Notes: generated by a model from the letters alone, not told the origin. A stretch of 64,000 nt of DNA from Neorhizobium sp. JUb45 (GCF_004343585.1 NZ_SLYW01000009.1:1-64000), one strand, 5' to 3'. Numbered from the stretch's first letter, positions 53,466-61,264 are shown. Numbers and translations: made by a program.

Positions 53466-54074
53466 TCACGTCGCCATGTGCAGATCCCATATCTGCATCA
53501 GTGCTGTCACAGCTTCGTTGATATCGCCGCCATCAGCACCGTCCCGTGCTTCAAATGCGATACCCATCAGAAAGGTATGAAACAGGGTCGCCAACCCACG
53601 TACATTCGTGGTGCTGACAAGCTCTCCTGCATCGACTGCACGCCTGATGCAGGTTTCGATGCCCGTACGATTTCGCATCCGATCCGCTGCGAGCACATTA
53701 TCTACGTGGCGATTGTCGGGCGTGCAGTTGCTGGCCCCGAGGATCATCAAGCATCCCGGCGGGTGCGTCTTGTCGGTTTGCATCTTTGCTGAAAGCCTCA
53801 GAGCCGTCTCGATAGCCTCGCGTGGTGGCAGTGCCTCATCCTTCAGGCTCGCGGTTACGCGCCCGTAGGAGGACTGATAGCGCAGGACGACCTCGTCGAA
53901 GAGGGCTTCCTTAGACCCGAAGGCCGCATAAAAACTTGCCGGAGAAATGTCTCCCATCGCGGCTTTCAGTTGATTGAGAGAGGTCGGTTCATAGCCCTGC
54001 TCCCAGAATAGGATCATCGCGGCATCCAGTGCCTTCTCCCTGTCAAACGCCCTGGGCCGCCCAGTTCGAGCCAT
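53466..54074 (-). CDS. TetR/AcrR-family transcriptional regulator
   Basis: A 202-residue repressor: N-terminal HTH (RPRAFDREKALDAAMILFWE, TSLNQLKAAMGDISPASFYA, AFGSKEALFDEV) and a helical ligand domain. It is divergent from an MFS exporter gene, with a palindromic operator candidate between them, so it most likely represses the exporter until a toxic ligand binds. Residues CxxD near CLMILGASNC are typical of the group around AcuR/YdeS-like regulators. Confidence 0.9.
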   Translation of the reverse strand: MARTGRPRAFDREKALDAAMILFWEQGYEPTSLNQLKAAMGDISPASFYAAFGSKEALFDEVVLRYQSSYGRVTASLKDEALPPREAIETALRLSAKMQTDKTHPPGCLMILGASNCTPDNRHVDNVLAADRMRNRTGIETCIRRAVDAGELVSTTNVRGLATLFHTFLMGIAFEARDGADGGDINEAVTALMQIWDLHMAT

Positions 54075-54093
54075 ATCGTGCCTCCGTAAACTT

Positions 54094-54117
54094 ATTCTGT
54101 ACTATTCGATCCAGAAT
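54094..54117. promoter_or_regulatory. Candidate TetR operator
   Basis: Inverted repeat ATTCTG-N12-CAGAAT, 20 bp from the regulator start and within the 102-bp gap shared with the divergent MFS gene. Its size and place fit a TetR-type operator. Confidence 0.55.
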
Positions 54118-54176
54118 GTGTTGCCAAGCGTATTTGGCGCAGATATGTGGACCGCTCGATCCATATATAGAGGTGC

Positions 54177-55397
54177 ATGAACTCAATGAAAACTGCCGAA
54201 CATCAAAACGATACCGAACGATTGCCCGTTGCTGGCCTACTCGCACTGGCGATGACTGGCTTTATCTGCATTCTCACAGAGACGCTTCCCGCGGGGCTGC
54301 TGCCGCAGATCACTGAGGGGTTGGGCGTTTCTCCATCCCTCGCTGGCCAGATGGTGACTGTCTACGCCCTCGGTTCGCTGCTAGCGGCGATACCTTTGAC
54401 CATTGCCACAAGCAGTTGGCGGCGCAGGACAGTTCTGCTGTCCACCATCTTTGGGTTTCTGATCTTCAACTCTGTTACAGCGATTTCGTCCAATTATACG
54501 CTTACCTTGGTCGCACGTTTCTTTGCCGGCGTTGCAGCTGGTCTGGCCTGGAGCCTATTAGCGGGCTATGCGCGACGCATGGTCCCTTCACATCAACAGG
54601 GGAAGGCGATGGCGATCGCTATGGTAGGCACGCCGATCGCGCTGTCGCTCGGCGTACCCATGGGGACGTGGCTTGGTGCGCAAGTCGGCTGGCGAACTGC
54701 CTTCTGGATCATGTCGATATTGACATTGGTCCTGATCGGCTGGGTCGTGATGAAAGTGCCGGATTATCCAGGCCAGAAGAAGGGCGATCGACTGCCTCTG
54801 CTTCGGGTATTTTCAACCCCCGGCGTTCGACCGGTCCTTTCCGTCGTCGTTGCATGGATGCTCGCTCACAACATTCTCTACACCTACATCGCACCATTCG
54901 TTGAGTCGGCTGGGATGCAGGATCGGGTCGACCTTGTTCTCCTGGTCTTTGGATTGGCTGCGCTCGTCGGCATCTGGATGGCGGGAAAGCTGGTCGACCG
55001 TCACCTGCGAGCAACCGTGCTGACCAGTCTAGCCGCCTTCGGACTGGTATCCCTGCTTTTCGGGATCGTTTCGATGTCGCCTTGGGTGATATATGGTGGC
55101 GTTGCCATTTGGGGCCTGACATTCGGCGGCGCCGCAACGCTCTTGCAAACCGCCCTGGCAGACACCGCGGGTAATGGTGCAGACGTTGCACTGTCGATGA
55201 ACGTCGTCGCCTGGAATGGCGCCATCGCAGGTGGCGGAATCATGGGCGGTATTCTTTTGGATGCGTATGGACCCACGGCGTTTCCCTGGGCGCTGACCGT
55301 TCTGCTCGTCATTGCCCTTCTGATCGTTTGGTCCGGACGGGTGCGCGGATTTACGCCAGGTGCACGTAGCTCCAACGTAAAGGTGGGGGGACACTGA
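54177..55397 (+). CDS. MFS efflux transporter, DHA1 family
   Basis: A 406-residue, 12-helix drug/solute exporter of the DHA1 type: TGFICILTETLPAGLLPQIT (TM1 with the Glu typical of this group), GVSPSLAGQMVTVYALGSLL, LVARFFAGVAAGLAWSLLAG, GTPIALSLGVPMGTWLG (motif C-like). It is under likely control of the divergent TetR repressor. The substrate is unknown; chloramphenicol- or sugar-type exporters are nearest in motif. Confidence 0.88.
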   Translation: MNSMKTAEHQNDTERLPVAGLLALAMTGFICILTETLPAGLLPQITEGLGVSPSLAGQMVTVYALGSLLAAIPLTIATSSWRRRTVLLSTIFGFLIFNSVTAISSNYTLTLVARFFAGVAAGLAWSLLAGYARRMVPSHQQGKAMAIAMVGTPIALSLGVPMGTWLGAQVGWRTAFWIMSILTLVLIGWVVMKVPDYPGQKKGDRLPLLRVFSTPGVRPVLSVVVAWMLAHNILYTYIAPFVESAGMQDRVDLVLLVFGLAALVGIWMAGKLVDRHLRATVLTSLAAFGLVSLLFGIVSMSPWVIYGGVAIWGLTFGGAATLLQTALADTAGNGADVALSMNVVAWNGAIAGGGIMGGILLDAYGPTAFPWALTVLLVIALLIVWSGRVRGFTPGARSSNVKVGGH

Positions 55398-55830
55398 CGC
55401 CTCACGAAGACAATCATCGGTCCTGTCGTTGCGGCGATGGGGCCGAAACACGACCGCGACCGAAATGCGGAGCCATGTCTCCCATTGGCGCGTAGTAACA
55501 ACGGGTCAGCGGTTCGTATCGGTTCAAGAGCTTAAAATCCATTCCGTTCTGGTCCAGGCGATCTCCGGCGTCCTCAGCCATGGCGAAGGGGACCCATATC
55601 CGAAGTGAGTTTTTGCGCACGGGTGTCGAAGCTAACATTGTTCCTCGGTTCCCGGGAGTTGGAGCCCCGACTACATAAGCTGCGGTACGTTGCGGGTGCT
55701 GAAAAATGCTTTACCCTACGTCTTCGAAAAGCCAGAGAACGGGTTTGCTGTAATGAAGTTTTTTGTGGCGACAGAACTAGGGAAGGGCAGTAGGGATTTG
55801 CTCGGTGACAAGCATAGCCCGAAATTGGTC
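55398..55830. other. Intergenic region after the MFS gene
   Basis: About 430 bp. Besides repeat copy G, no gene is supported; an open frame runs in from 55690 into the next gene, but its first 47 codons do not look coding. Confidence 0.45.
55487..55532 (+). repeat. tRNA 3'-half-like degenerate repeat, copy G
   Basis: Contains GGCGCGTAGTAACAACGGGT, CAGCGGTTCGTATCGG and TTCAAGAGC, about 90 bp after the MFS stop. It shares the T-arm-like core and the TTCAAGAGCTTA tail of copy F. Confidence 0.45.
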
Positions 55831-56244
55831 ATGCGGAATTTAACGATTATTGCCAGTGCCATCATCTTCACGTGTTCGGTTCCTGCAAAGGCTGATCGAC
55901 TTGTTTGTTCCGAGTCTGAGCATGCGCGTTACATGACAGTGGTCGGCGAGGTCGGCGAAATGGGTATCGACCTCAATCCTGTGGGGCAGGATCGTGCAAC
56001 TTTTGAGAGGTTGACCGCAGCATATGAAAAAATCGACCCGAAGGGGCCGGAGACGGCACTTTTCGTTGCGCATGTTCCCACCGGTCAATTTTACAGTCAG
56101 GCATGTGCGGACGAGCGCTGCACGATGATGGAAATGTCAGCGCCAGAGCAAGCATGCCTCATCGAGCATATGAATCAGTGCAGCTATGTTGCACTCCGCT
56201 TCCGTGGCGAGGAGTTCTGCTTACTTCGTTCGCCGAAAGATTAG
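55831..56244 (+). CDS. Exported hypothetical protein (137 residues)
   Basis: From the ATG at 55831 the product has a signal peptide (MRNLTIIASAIIFTCSVPAKA) and a Cys-containing mature domain (QACADERCTMMEMS, EQACLIEHMNQCSYVALRF, EEFCLLRSP). Six or more cysteines suggest disulfides in the periplasm. No family recognised. The upstream in-frame ATG at 55690 would hide the signal peptide, so it is rejected. Confidence 0.6.
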   Translation: MRNLTIIASAIIFTCSVPAKADRLVCSESEHARYMTVVGEVGEMGIDLNPVGQDRATFERLTAAYEKIDPKGPETALFVAHVPTGQFYSQACADERCTMMEMSAPEQACLIEHMNQCSYVALRFRGEEFCLLRSPKD

Positions 56245-56354
56245 GTGTTTGATTGTGGTATCGACGCGGAATAAAGCCCGTTTTGCAGTGAACACCAAGA
56301 CCTGCTCCAACGCTGCGGTGGTACAGCGGCCCACTCGTACCCATATCACTGCGT

Positions 56355-56501
56355 ATGGAAAACAACCATTCTCGAGCTGCCGCAATTCTCGCATCGATCT
56401 GCCTTGCAATGTGCGTCGTCGTTTACGGCACTAAGCTGTGGATGACCGACGACACAGGGATTGTCGACACTAAAGGCAGCATTACTGAACCGCCGAGATG
56501 A
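56355..56501 (+). CDS. Possible 48-residue membrane-anchored small protein
   Basis: A short frame: MENNHSRAAAILASICLAMC then a rest of the helix and a polar tail ending GSITEPPR. It would be anchored by one helix with the tail outside. No ribosome binding site is obvious. It is too short to be certain. Confidence 0.35.
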   Translation: MENNHSRAAAILASICLAMCVVVYGTKLWMTDDTGIVDTKGSITEPPR

Positions 56502-56750
56502 CATCCAGCCGGAGCCGTTACTCTGCCCTCGGCCTGTGGTGCGCTCGCGGCGCCCCTAGATCTGACTTGCAGCCCACGATTAGTCCTGCGAATGACGTCA
56601 AAGACCGAAGATACCGCGGGAATATCCGCGATGGCGTCGATGTCAGCTTGAAACTCGTGCGGCAATAATCCTGTCCGGTCTCGACGGTTCACTGGCAATT
56701 ATCGAAACGGACAGGGAGCCGCTTGCTGTCCGAATCCTGATATCATCAAC

Positions 56751-57134
56751 TTAATCGCACAATTCTCTGATCGTCGTCAAAACAAGTTCTTGATTGATCG
56801 GTTTGTTGAGGAAACGAGCGCGTGTCGGAAGAGCGCCTTCTTCGGGTATGACAGCGCCAGAGGCGACGATGATCGAGATATCTGGCCAGTGTTCGCCGAC
56901 GTAATTGGCCAGCTCGATCCCGTTGAGGCGGCCGGGCATCTGCACATCCGTGACAATCAGCTTCAAGGTATTGTGTTGTTTTAGGAGGGCGAGGGCCTCA
57001 TCGGCCGTGCGGGCCTCGATAACGTGGTAGCCGGCCTCGCTCACCATATCCGCCGTATCCATCAGTATGAGCGGCTCATCATCGACGACGAGAGCGATCG
57101 GGTGAGGTAATCCAGCGAATGTTTGTTTATCCAT
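56751..57134 (-). CDS. Single-domain response regulator (CheY-like)
   Basis: A 127-residue receiver: acidic pocket VVDDEPLIL (D18, D19), phosphoacceptor D63 in LIVTDVQMPGR, and Lys in ARFLNKPINQ. There is no output domain. It is the second receiver-only protein in the window, about 45% similar by eye to that at 48137; both may be phosphate partners of HWE kinases in stress signalling. Confidence 0.88.
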   Translation of the reverse strand: MDKQTFAGLPHPIALVVDDEPLILMDTADMVSEAGYHVIEARTADEALALLKQHNTLKLIVTDVQMPGRLNGIELANYVGEHWPDISIIVASGAVIPEEGALPTRARFLNKPINQELVLTTIRELCD

Positions 57135-57262
57135 GCTTCACAACCCGCCGAAGGTGGTTCAGTTCCTAGGACTCCTCCTTTCGTCCAGGGTGCGCGGTTC
57201 AGCCCCTGTCAATCCTATCAGTCTCAGCGATAAGATTTACTGAAAAGCCCAAGTCCGGCTTG

Positions 57263-57505
57263 CTAAGAGAAGTCGCCTAACCTCCCAGACTGGAAGACGA
57301 TTTCAGGTTCACCTTCCTCTCCAACGACTGGATCGCCCTCTCGCTTCCAAACGACCACGCCGGCATGCCGCTCAGCTAAATCTCGGGCTTCCTCTATGGC
57401 TGCCTCTTCGGTCGCCGCAGGGCGCGGATCGAAAGCTCTAAGGGGCTGTCCGCGCTCATCGAGATCGAATGCTAGGACATAGATAGACACAAAGGTTCCG
57501 GGCAT
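57263..57505 (-). CDS. Small conserved hypothetical protein (80 residues)
   Basis: Begins MPGTFVSIYVLAFDLDERGQ and continues with EAAIEEARDLAERHAGVVVW; AGGAG lies 7 bp before the ATG, so expression is likely. Such short acidic proteins with this start occur in rhizobia. No function is known to me. Confidence 0.65.
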   Translation of the reverse strand: MPGTFVSIYVLAFDLDERGQPLRAFDPRPAATEEAAIEEARDLAERHAGVVVWKREGDPVVGEEGEPEIVFQSGRLGDFS

Positions 57506-57582
57506 TGAGACTTCTCCTAACGGCGCACGAACGTCGCCCCGACCACTTCCGTTTGCCAGACCGCGGGCTCTGGCCGGCTTAC

Positions 57583-57828
57583 TTAGTCATCTTCCGTCAG
57601 TCTCTGCTGCCGGTTCACATGGGTCATCGCGTTCTGCTGGTCGAGGAGATATCGCTCCACGTCACCGCCACAAGCCCCCTTGATTTCGGCAACGGTGAAA
57701 CCTTCGGCTCCAGCACTCTCTACCAAAACTTTCGCCTGGTCGCGGAAATCGGCCTTGTCATCATGCAAGCCTGGTGAGCGAATGATTTCCGGTACTCGAT
57801 CATCTAGCCAATCGGCGATAGCAGCCAT
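57583..57828 (-). CDS. Small hypothetical protein (81 residues)
   Basis: The frame begins at ATG 57828 (MAAIADWLDDRVPEIIRSPG), 6 bp after AAGGAA. The rest (DFRDQAKVLVESAGAEGFTV, then CGGDVERYLLDQQNA) is acidic and helical. It resembles small rhizobial proteins of unknown function. Confidence 0.6.
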   Translation of the reverse strand: MAAIADWLDDRVPEIIRSPGLHDDKADFRDQAKVLVESAGAEGFTVAEIKGACGGDVERYLLDQQNAMTHVNRQQRLTEDD

Positions 57829-57896
57829 GTTCATTTCCTTTCCGAAAAAGGTCCCGTTGGGCGATGGAGTTTCAACAATGGTTTCCTATTGGCAGG

Positions 57897-58097
57897 TCAA
57901 GGCGCTAGACACTCATCGCAAATGCCGCAGCCATCTTCGTCCATCATGGAGCGCAGGCGCTGGCGACAACAACAAGCGCAGACAGACGTTTCGCACTCGG
58001 TGACATGCTCTGGCGGCAGAATTTCCATGTCAGAATCCGAAAATAGGTCGCTCGCTAAATCGTCCATCTCGATGCTCCCAAGTCGAGGATTGGACAT
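57897..58097 (-). CDS. Small Cys-rich protein, possible zinc ribbon (66 residues)
   Basis: From ATG at 58097: an acidic N-terminus (MSNPRLGSIEMDDLASDLFS), then CETSVCACCCRQRLRSMMDE and CGICDECLAP. The spaced Cys pairs suggest one zinc-binding site. The open frame extends to 58361 but that part crosses the Hsp20 leader. Function unknown. Confidence 0.55.
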   Translation of the reverse strand: MSNPRLGSIEMDDLASDLFSDSDMEILPPEHVTECETSVCACCCRQRLRSMMDEDGCGICDECLAP

Positions 58098-58202
58098 CGA
58101 AATAGGATGGCTTTCGCGACGAACAAGATGCCAATAATTCACTCGAAAAATTTCTGCACGGGCTCTTGAACGGAGAAATCTGAGAAACCAAATCAATCGG
58201 CG

Positions 58203-58287
58203 CCGACGGCCCAATGAGGGGGTCGGTTGACCGGGGAAGCGGGTAGACCGCTTCCTTCCATGTTGCTTTACGGAGGATATGGTTATG
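58203..58287 (+). promoter_or_regulatory. ROSE-type RNA thermometer in the hsp20 leader
   Basis: Three stem-loops precede the Hsp20 start. Stem 1 is CCGAC/GTCGG (58203–58207 with 58222–58226). Stem 2 is GGAAGCGG/CCGCTTCC (58235–58242 with 58248–58255). The last one pairs CCAT with ATGG around TTGCTTTACGGAGGA, so the Shine–Dalgarno GGAGG faces the conserved TTGCT, as in ROSE elements of rhizobial heat-shock genes, which melt at high temperature. A CTTGAA sequence at 58164 could be part of an RpoH promoter. Confidence 0.8.
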
Positions 58288-58752
58288 AGAACTGAACTGG
58301 ATTTCGCCCCGCTGTACCGCTCAAGCATTGGCTTCGACCGTGTGTTCAACCTGTTGAACAATACGCAGCGCCTGAATGCAATCGATACCTGGCCCGCCTA
58401 TGACATCGTAAAGACCGGTGAGGACGACTATCGCATCACGATGGCTGTAGCCGGCTTCGGCGACGGCGATCTGGATATCACCCAGGAGCGCAATGTCCTT
58501 TTCGTCAAAGGCGGCAAAGCCGAAGAGCCCCAGGGCGAATATCTCCACCGCGGCATTGCTGGTCGTTCGTTCGAGCGGAAATTCGAACTCGCTGATCACG
58601 TCAGAGTCGAAGGCGCCGATCTCCGGCACGGCCTGCTGACGATTAGCTTGAAACGCGAGGTGCCGGAAGCGATGAAGCCACGCAAGATAGAGATCGGCGT
58701 TGCATCGTCTAGCGAGCCGCTTCGGTTGGAAACTGACCGTCAGGTTGCCTGA
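58285..58752 (+). CDS. Small heat shock protein, Hsp20/IbpA family
   Basis: A 155-residue alpha-crystallin-type chaperone holding unfolded proteins. It has FDRVFNLLNN at the N-terminus, the domain from about residue 38 (WPAYDIVKTGEDDYRITMAV), the motif YLHRGIAGRSFERKFELADH, and the end LKREVPEAMKPRKIEI. The ATG at 58285 is 8 bp from GGAGG; the ATG at 58279 is too near. Control by the ROSE thermometer upstream is expected. A hairpin terminator lies about 95 bp after the stop. Confidence 0.95.
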   Translation: MRTELDFAPLYRSSIGFDRVFNLLNNTQRLNAIDTWPAYDIVKTGEDDYRITMAVAGFGDGDLDITQERNVLFVKGGKAEEPQGEYLHRGIAGRSFERKFELADHVRVEGADLRHGLLTISLKREVPEAMKPRKIEIGVASSSEPLRLETDRQVA

Positions 58753-58822
58753 GCAAGAACCCGGAAATTGGGGGCATTCGCGAGATAGTCCTCAGGTGGT
58801 GATCGGGTAACGTACGACTAGA

Positions 58823-59200
58823 ATGTCTCGTATCATCCATAGCATGGCCGGCCTCAGCAGGGCCGGCTTTCCCCTTACATGCAGAGCAAAGAAGGAGGTT
58901 CCAACGTTACTCGCTCTGTTCGACAAACCAATCTATGCGCAGCGCCGGTATTTCGTGCAGGAAATCACCGGGCTGGATGACGTGTTCGATTTCCTAGACG
59001 AGTGGCCGCAGGAGAAGCGCAACCTCGCCTATGAGACGCTCATTAGATATTGTCGCGAGGCCGCAAACGGTCGCTGGCCGATCAACGCGGTCCGCGAGAA
59101 CTTTTGCGTATTTCTGAAACAGAATGGCAGGCTTGCCGAACTCGAAGATGTACCGGCGCATCTGCGGCTCGACAGACACGCCAAGCTCGGCGGACTGTAA
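58823..59200 (+). CDS. DUF982-like protein
   Basis: A 125-residue open frame whose last 98 residues match DUF982 (LFDKPIYAQRRYFVQEITGL, FLDEWPQEKRNLAYETLIRY, REAANGRWPINAVRENFCVF). DUF982 proteins are small rhizobial proteins of unknown function. The ATG at 58823 lies before a hairpin terminator. A perfect AAGGAGGT at 58892–58899 is followed 5 bp later by ACG at 58904, the expected N-terminus of the family. Either ACG is used or an ATG start was mutated, so the true start is uncertain. Confidence 0.7.
   Translation: MSRIIHSMAGLSRAGFPLTCRAKKEVPTLLALFDKPIYAQRRYFVQEITGLDDVFDFLDEWPQEKRNLAYETLIRYCREAANGRWPINAVRENFCVFLKQNGRLAELEDVPAHLRLDRHAKLGGL
58847..58876 (+). terminator. Hairpin terminator, probably of hsp20
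   Basis: GCCGGCC (58847–58853) pairs with GGCCGGC (58861–58867) around a 7-base loop, followed by TTTCCCCTT. It falls inside the 5' part of the following open frame, which suggests that the next gene starts after it. Confidence 0.55.
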
Positions 59201-59219
59201 ATCGCCGGTCTAGCTTATG

Positions 59220-59242
59220 GGTGCCGGCACTAAACCGGCACC
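59220..59242 (+). terminator. Hairpin after the DUF982-like gene
   Basis: Perfect 8-bp stem GGTGCCGG/CCGGCACC with a 7-base loop, 20 bp after the stop; only a short T-containing tail (TTGATT) follows. Confidence 0.6.
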
Positions 59243-59301
59243 TTGATTATCGTCCTCTAAAGCACACCTAACGCGGTGAGGCTCTTGTCTTTGGAGGAAA
59301 G

Positions 59302-60585
59302 ATGGTAGCGGAACCCTACACGGCCGATGATCCCGAAACCCGCCTGGCGCTTTTCGACTTCGCCTTCGAGAGCGCTCCTATAGGTATCGCTCTCGTAGAC
59401 CTTGAGGGCCGCATCATTCGCGGCAACGCCGCCTTTGCCAAGCTGTTATCGCTTCCTCTTGATAAGGTGCTTGGGACGCATTTCAGGGATTTTACCTACC
59501 CGGACGATATCGAAGCAGACCTAATCCTGTTTCAGCAGGTATTGGAGGGGAGGCGGGACGGATACACGATCGAAAAGCGCTACCTGCGGCCTTTCGGAGA
59601 GATCGTGAACGTCCTGATCCACATCGCTGCGATGCGCGATCGTGCCGGTAAGGTCGTACGCTTCATCTCGCAGATCGAGGACATCACCCACCACAAGGAA
59701 CACGAGCGTCAGCTCGCCGAGCGCGCAGCGCAGCTTGAGCTGGCGCTTGAAGCCGTGCGTGGGGGCTTCTGGCAGATGGATATTTTGACAGGCAAGTTCG
59801 AGACGTCAGATCGGCTGGCGCAGTTTATCGGTGGGCCGACGGCGGCGCGGCTCGACCTTGAGCGCTACATCAACCGGGTCAACGTAAATGACGGCGCCCA
59901 GGCCGATCTGACGCCGCTGATTGCCGGAAAGCTCGATCAGAATGTTGCCGAGTATCGTCTCGATACTGTTTACGGCGAACGCTGGATGCGCTGTGATCGA
60001 CGGCTTCTGCGCGACGGAGATGGCCGGCCGATCAAAATTGCCGGAATGGCGATTGATTTTACCGAAGAGCGGCGCCGGATCGAGACGCTGGAAGAGACAG
60101 CGCGCACGGATGCCCTGACCGGGCTGTTGAACCGGCGCGGGTTGTCGATCGAGTTCGCAACTCTAAAATCTGCGGATGGCTTTGCCATTCTCGCGCTGGA
60201 CCTCGATGGCTTCAAGCAGGTGAACGATGCTCACGGCCATGCGGTGGGAGATATTGTCCTGCAAACGACCGCTACGCGCCTGACGTCAGCCGTCAGAGAC
60301 CGAGACCTAGTGGCGCGCACGGGCGGGGATGAATTTGTCGTGGTCGTCGCCGGTGATCGATCTGCAGGCCAGGCCGCTGCTGAACGCATTCTCGAGCGGA
60401 TGAGGGAGCCTCTTCCGATCGACGATGGAACCGCCGATGTGCGCGTAAGCATCGGTGGGATCTGGACGGGCGAAAAGCGTGAAGTGACGGAGCTCCTGAA
60501 AGAGGCCGATGCGCTTCTGTACGAAGCTAAGGCGGCCGGAAAAGACGCCGTCAGGTTTCAGTCGGAATCCCGGCCACTGGGATAA
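59302..60585 (+). CDS. PAS–PAS–GGDEF diguanylate cyclase
   Basis: A 427-residue soluble signalling enzyme making cyclic di-GMP. A first PAS domain (residues about 20–135: FAFESAPIGIALVDLEGRII) ends in a PAC motif (FISQIEDITHHKEHERQL). A second, less typical PAS lies at about 145–260. The GGDEF domain follows: active site G341-G-D-E-F345 and product-inhibition I-site R332-D-R-D335 five residues upstream, so the enzyme is likely active and feedback-controlled. GGAGG precedes the ATG. No EAL domain is present. Confidence 0.93.
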   Translation: MVAEPYTADDPETRLALFDFAFESAPIGIALVDLEGRIIRGNAAFAKLLSLPLDKVLGTHFRDFTYPDDIEADLILFQQVLEGRRDGYTIEKRYLRPFGEIVNVLIHIAAMRDRAGKVVRFISQIEDITHHKEHERQLAERAAQLELALEAVRGGFWQMDILTGKFETSDRLAQFIGGPTAARLDLERYINRVNVNDGAQADLTPLIAGKLDQNVAEYRLDTVYGERWMRCDRRLLRDGDGRPIKIAGMAIDFTEERRRIETLEETARTDALTGLLNRRGLSIEFATLKSADGFAILALDLDGFKQVNDAHGHAVGDIVLQTTATRLTSAVRDRDLVARTGGDEFVVVVAGDRSAGQAAAERILERMREPLPIDDGTADVRVSIGGIWTGEKREVTELLKEADALLYEAKAAGKDAVRFQSESRPLG

Positions 60586-60857
60586 ATGGGATCAGTATCG
60601 AAACTAGGGATATCGATCTGTTCTGCATCAGTGACGGTCGGTTCCAATGCGACAGGGACAGACCGCGCTCGTTGTGCTCGACGGACTGTGAGGTCGTTGT
60701 ATCGAGACCTCAGCTCAGAAATGTCATATTCGCCGTCGATCCAGAGCTCGACCCATCCCAGGAACTATGGGTCATCATCGATGGGCATTCCCCGCGCAAT
60801 CGCTTTATCGCGAACCTGGTCGAAGATCGTCCGCCGTCTGTCGCTATCGATCGCCAA
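60586..60857 (-). pseudogene. Small rhizobial hypothetical gene interrupted by an amber codon
   Basis: On the minus strand the frame from a TTG at 60857 (GGAG upstream) reads DQVRDKAIARGMPIDDDP, then TAG, then FLGWVELWIDGEYDISELRS and RY. In intact relatives that I recall, the IDDDP motif continues directly into F..WV..WI.GEID..ELR.RY. A single nonsense change has probably inactivated it. Its 3' end is not well defined and touches the cyclase stop. Confidence 0.5.
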
Positions 60858-60885
60858 TTTGCATCTCCGCCGATGTTGAAACGGT

Positions 60886-61122
60886 CTAGAGGAAGACCGC
60901 GACACCCTCCGTATTGACGACGTAGATGAATTCTTCCCAAGCCTCATGAGCGAAAGCGAAAGATTCATTCCAGTCAGTGACCTGGTCTTCTAGGCTGGTG
61001 ACCTCCATCCGCCAATCATCACTACCTGAAGGACGGAAAATTTCCACATTCACTGTAATCCCGCCTTCAGTGTAGCGGCCGGAGAGTTCTGAGCGTTCGG
61101 ATAGCGGCTGGTGCTGGTTCAT
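60886..61122 (-). CDS. Small hypothetical protein (78 residues)
   Basis: MNQHQPLSERSELSGRYTEG start and EGGITVNVEIFRPSGSDDW; acidic C-terminal half with WNESFAFAHEAWEEFIYVVN. This kind of short protein is common in rhizobial accessory DNA; function unknown. It lies on the same strand as the broken gene after it. Confidence 0.65.
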   Translation of the reverse strand: MNQHQPLSERSELSGRYTEGGITVNVEIFRPSGSDDWRMEVTSLEDQVTDWNESFAFAHEAWEEFIYVVNTEGVAVFL

Positions 61123-61218
61123 TGGGTCACTAAAACTGTTGGTTCGTGGCCGATAATATGTTTTGCCGACGAGGTTGCAATACGGAAGGAAACGAAGACC
61201 GAGCTCGCCGTCTCGGCG

Positions 61219-61264
61219 AGGCAGTAATCAAGGTGTCGCGGGTTCGATACTCATCAAGACCGTA
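61219..61264 (+). repeat. tRNA 3'-half-like degenerate repeat, copy H
   Basis: Contains GGCAGTAATCAAGGTGTCGC, then GGGTTCGATACTC and ATCAAGACCG, matching the core of the repeat family. It sits in the gap before the LacI-headed locus. Confidence 0.5.

Noticed and set aside
57180-57225. Ninth copy of the tRNA-like repeat
   Set aside because: GCGCGGTTCAGCCCCTGTCAA has some likeness to the core but lacks the TCGAATCC part and the tail; too weak to count.
19581-61264. Integron attC sites as explanation of the scattered repeats
   Set aside because: The copies lack the paired R/L boxes and the GTT cleavage triplet; their similarity is to a tRNA T-arm.
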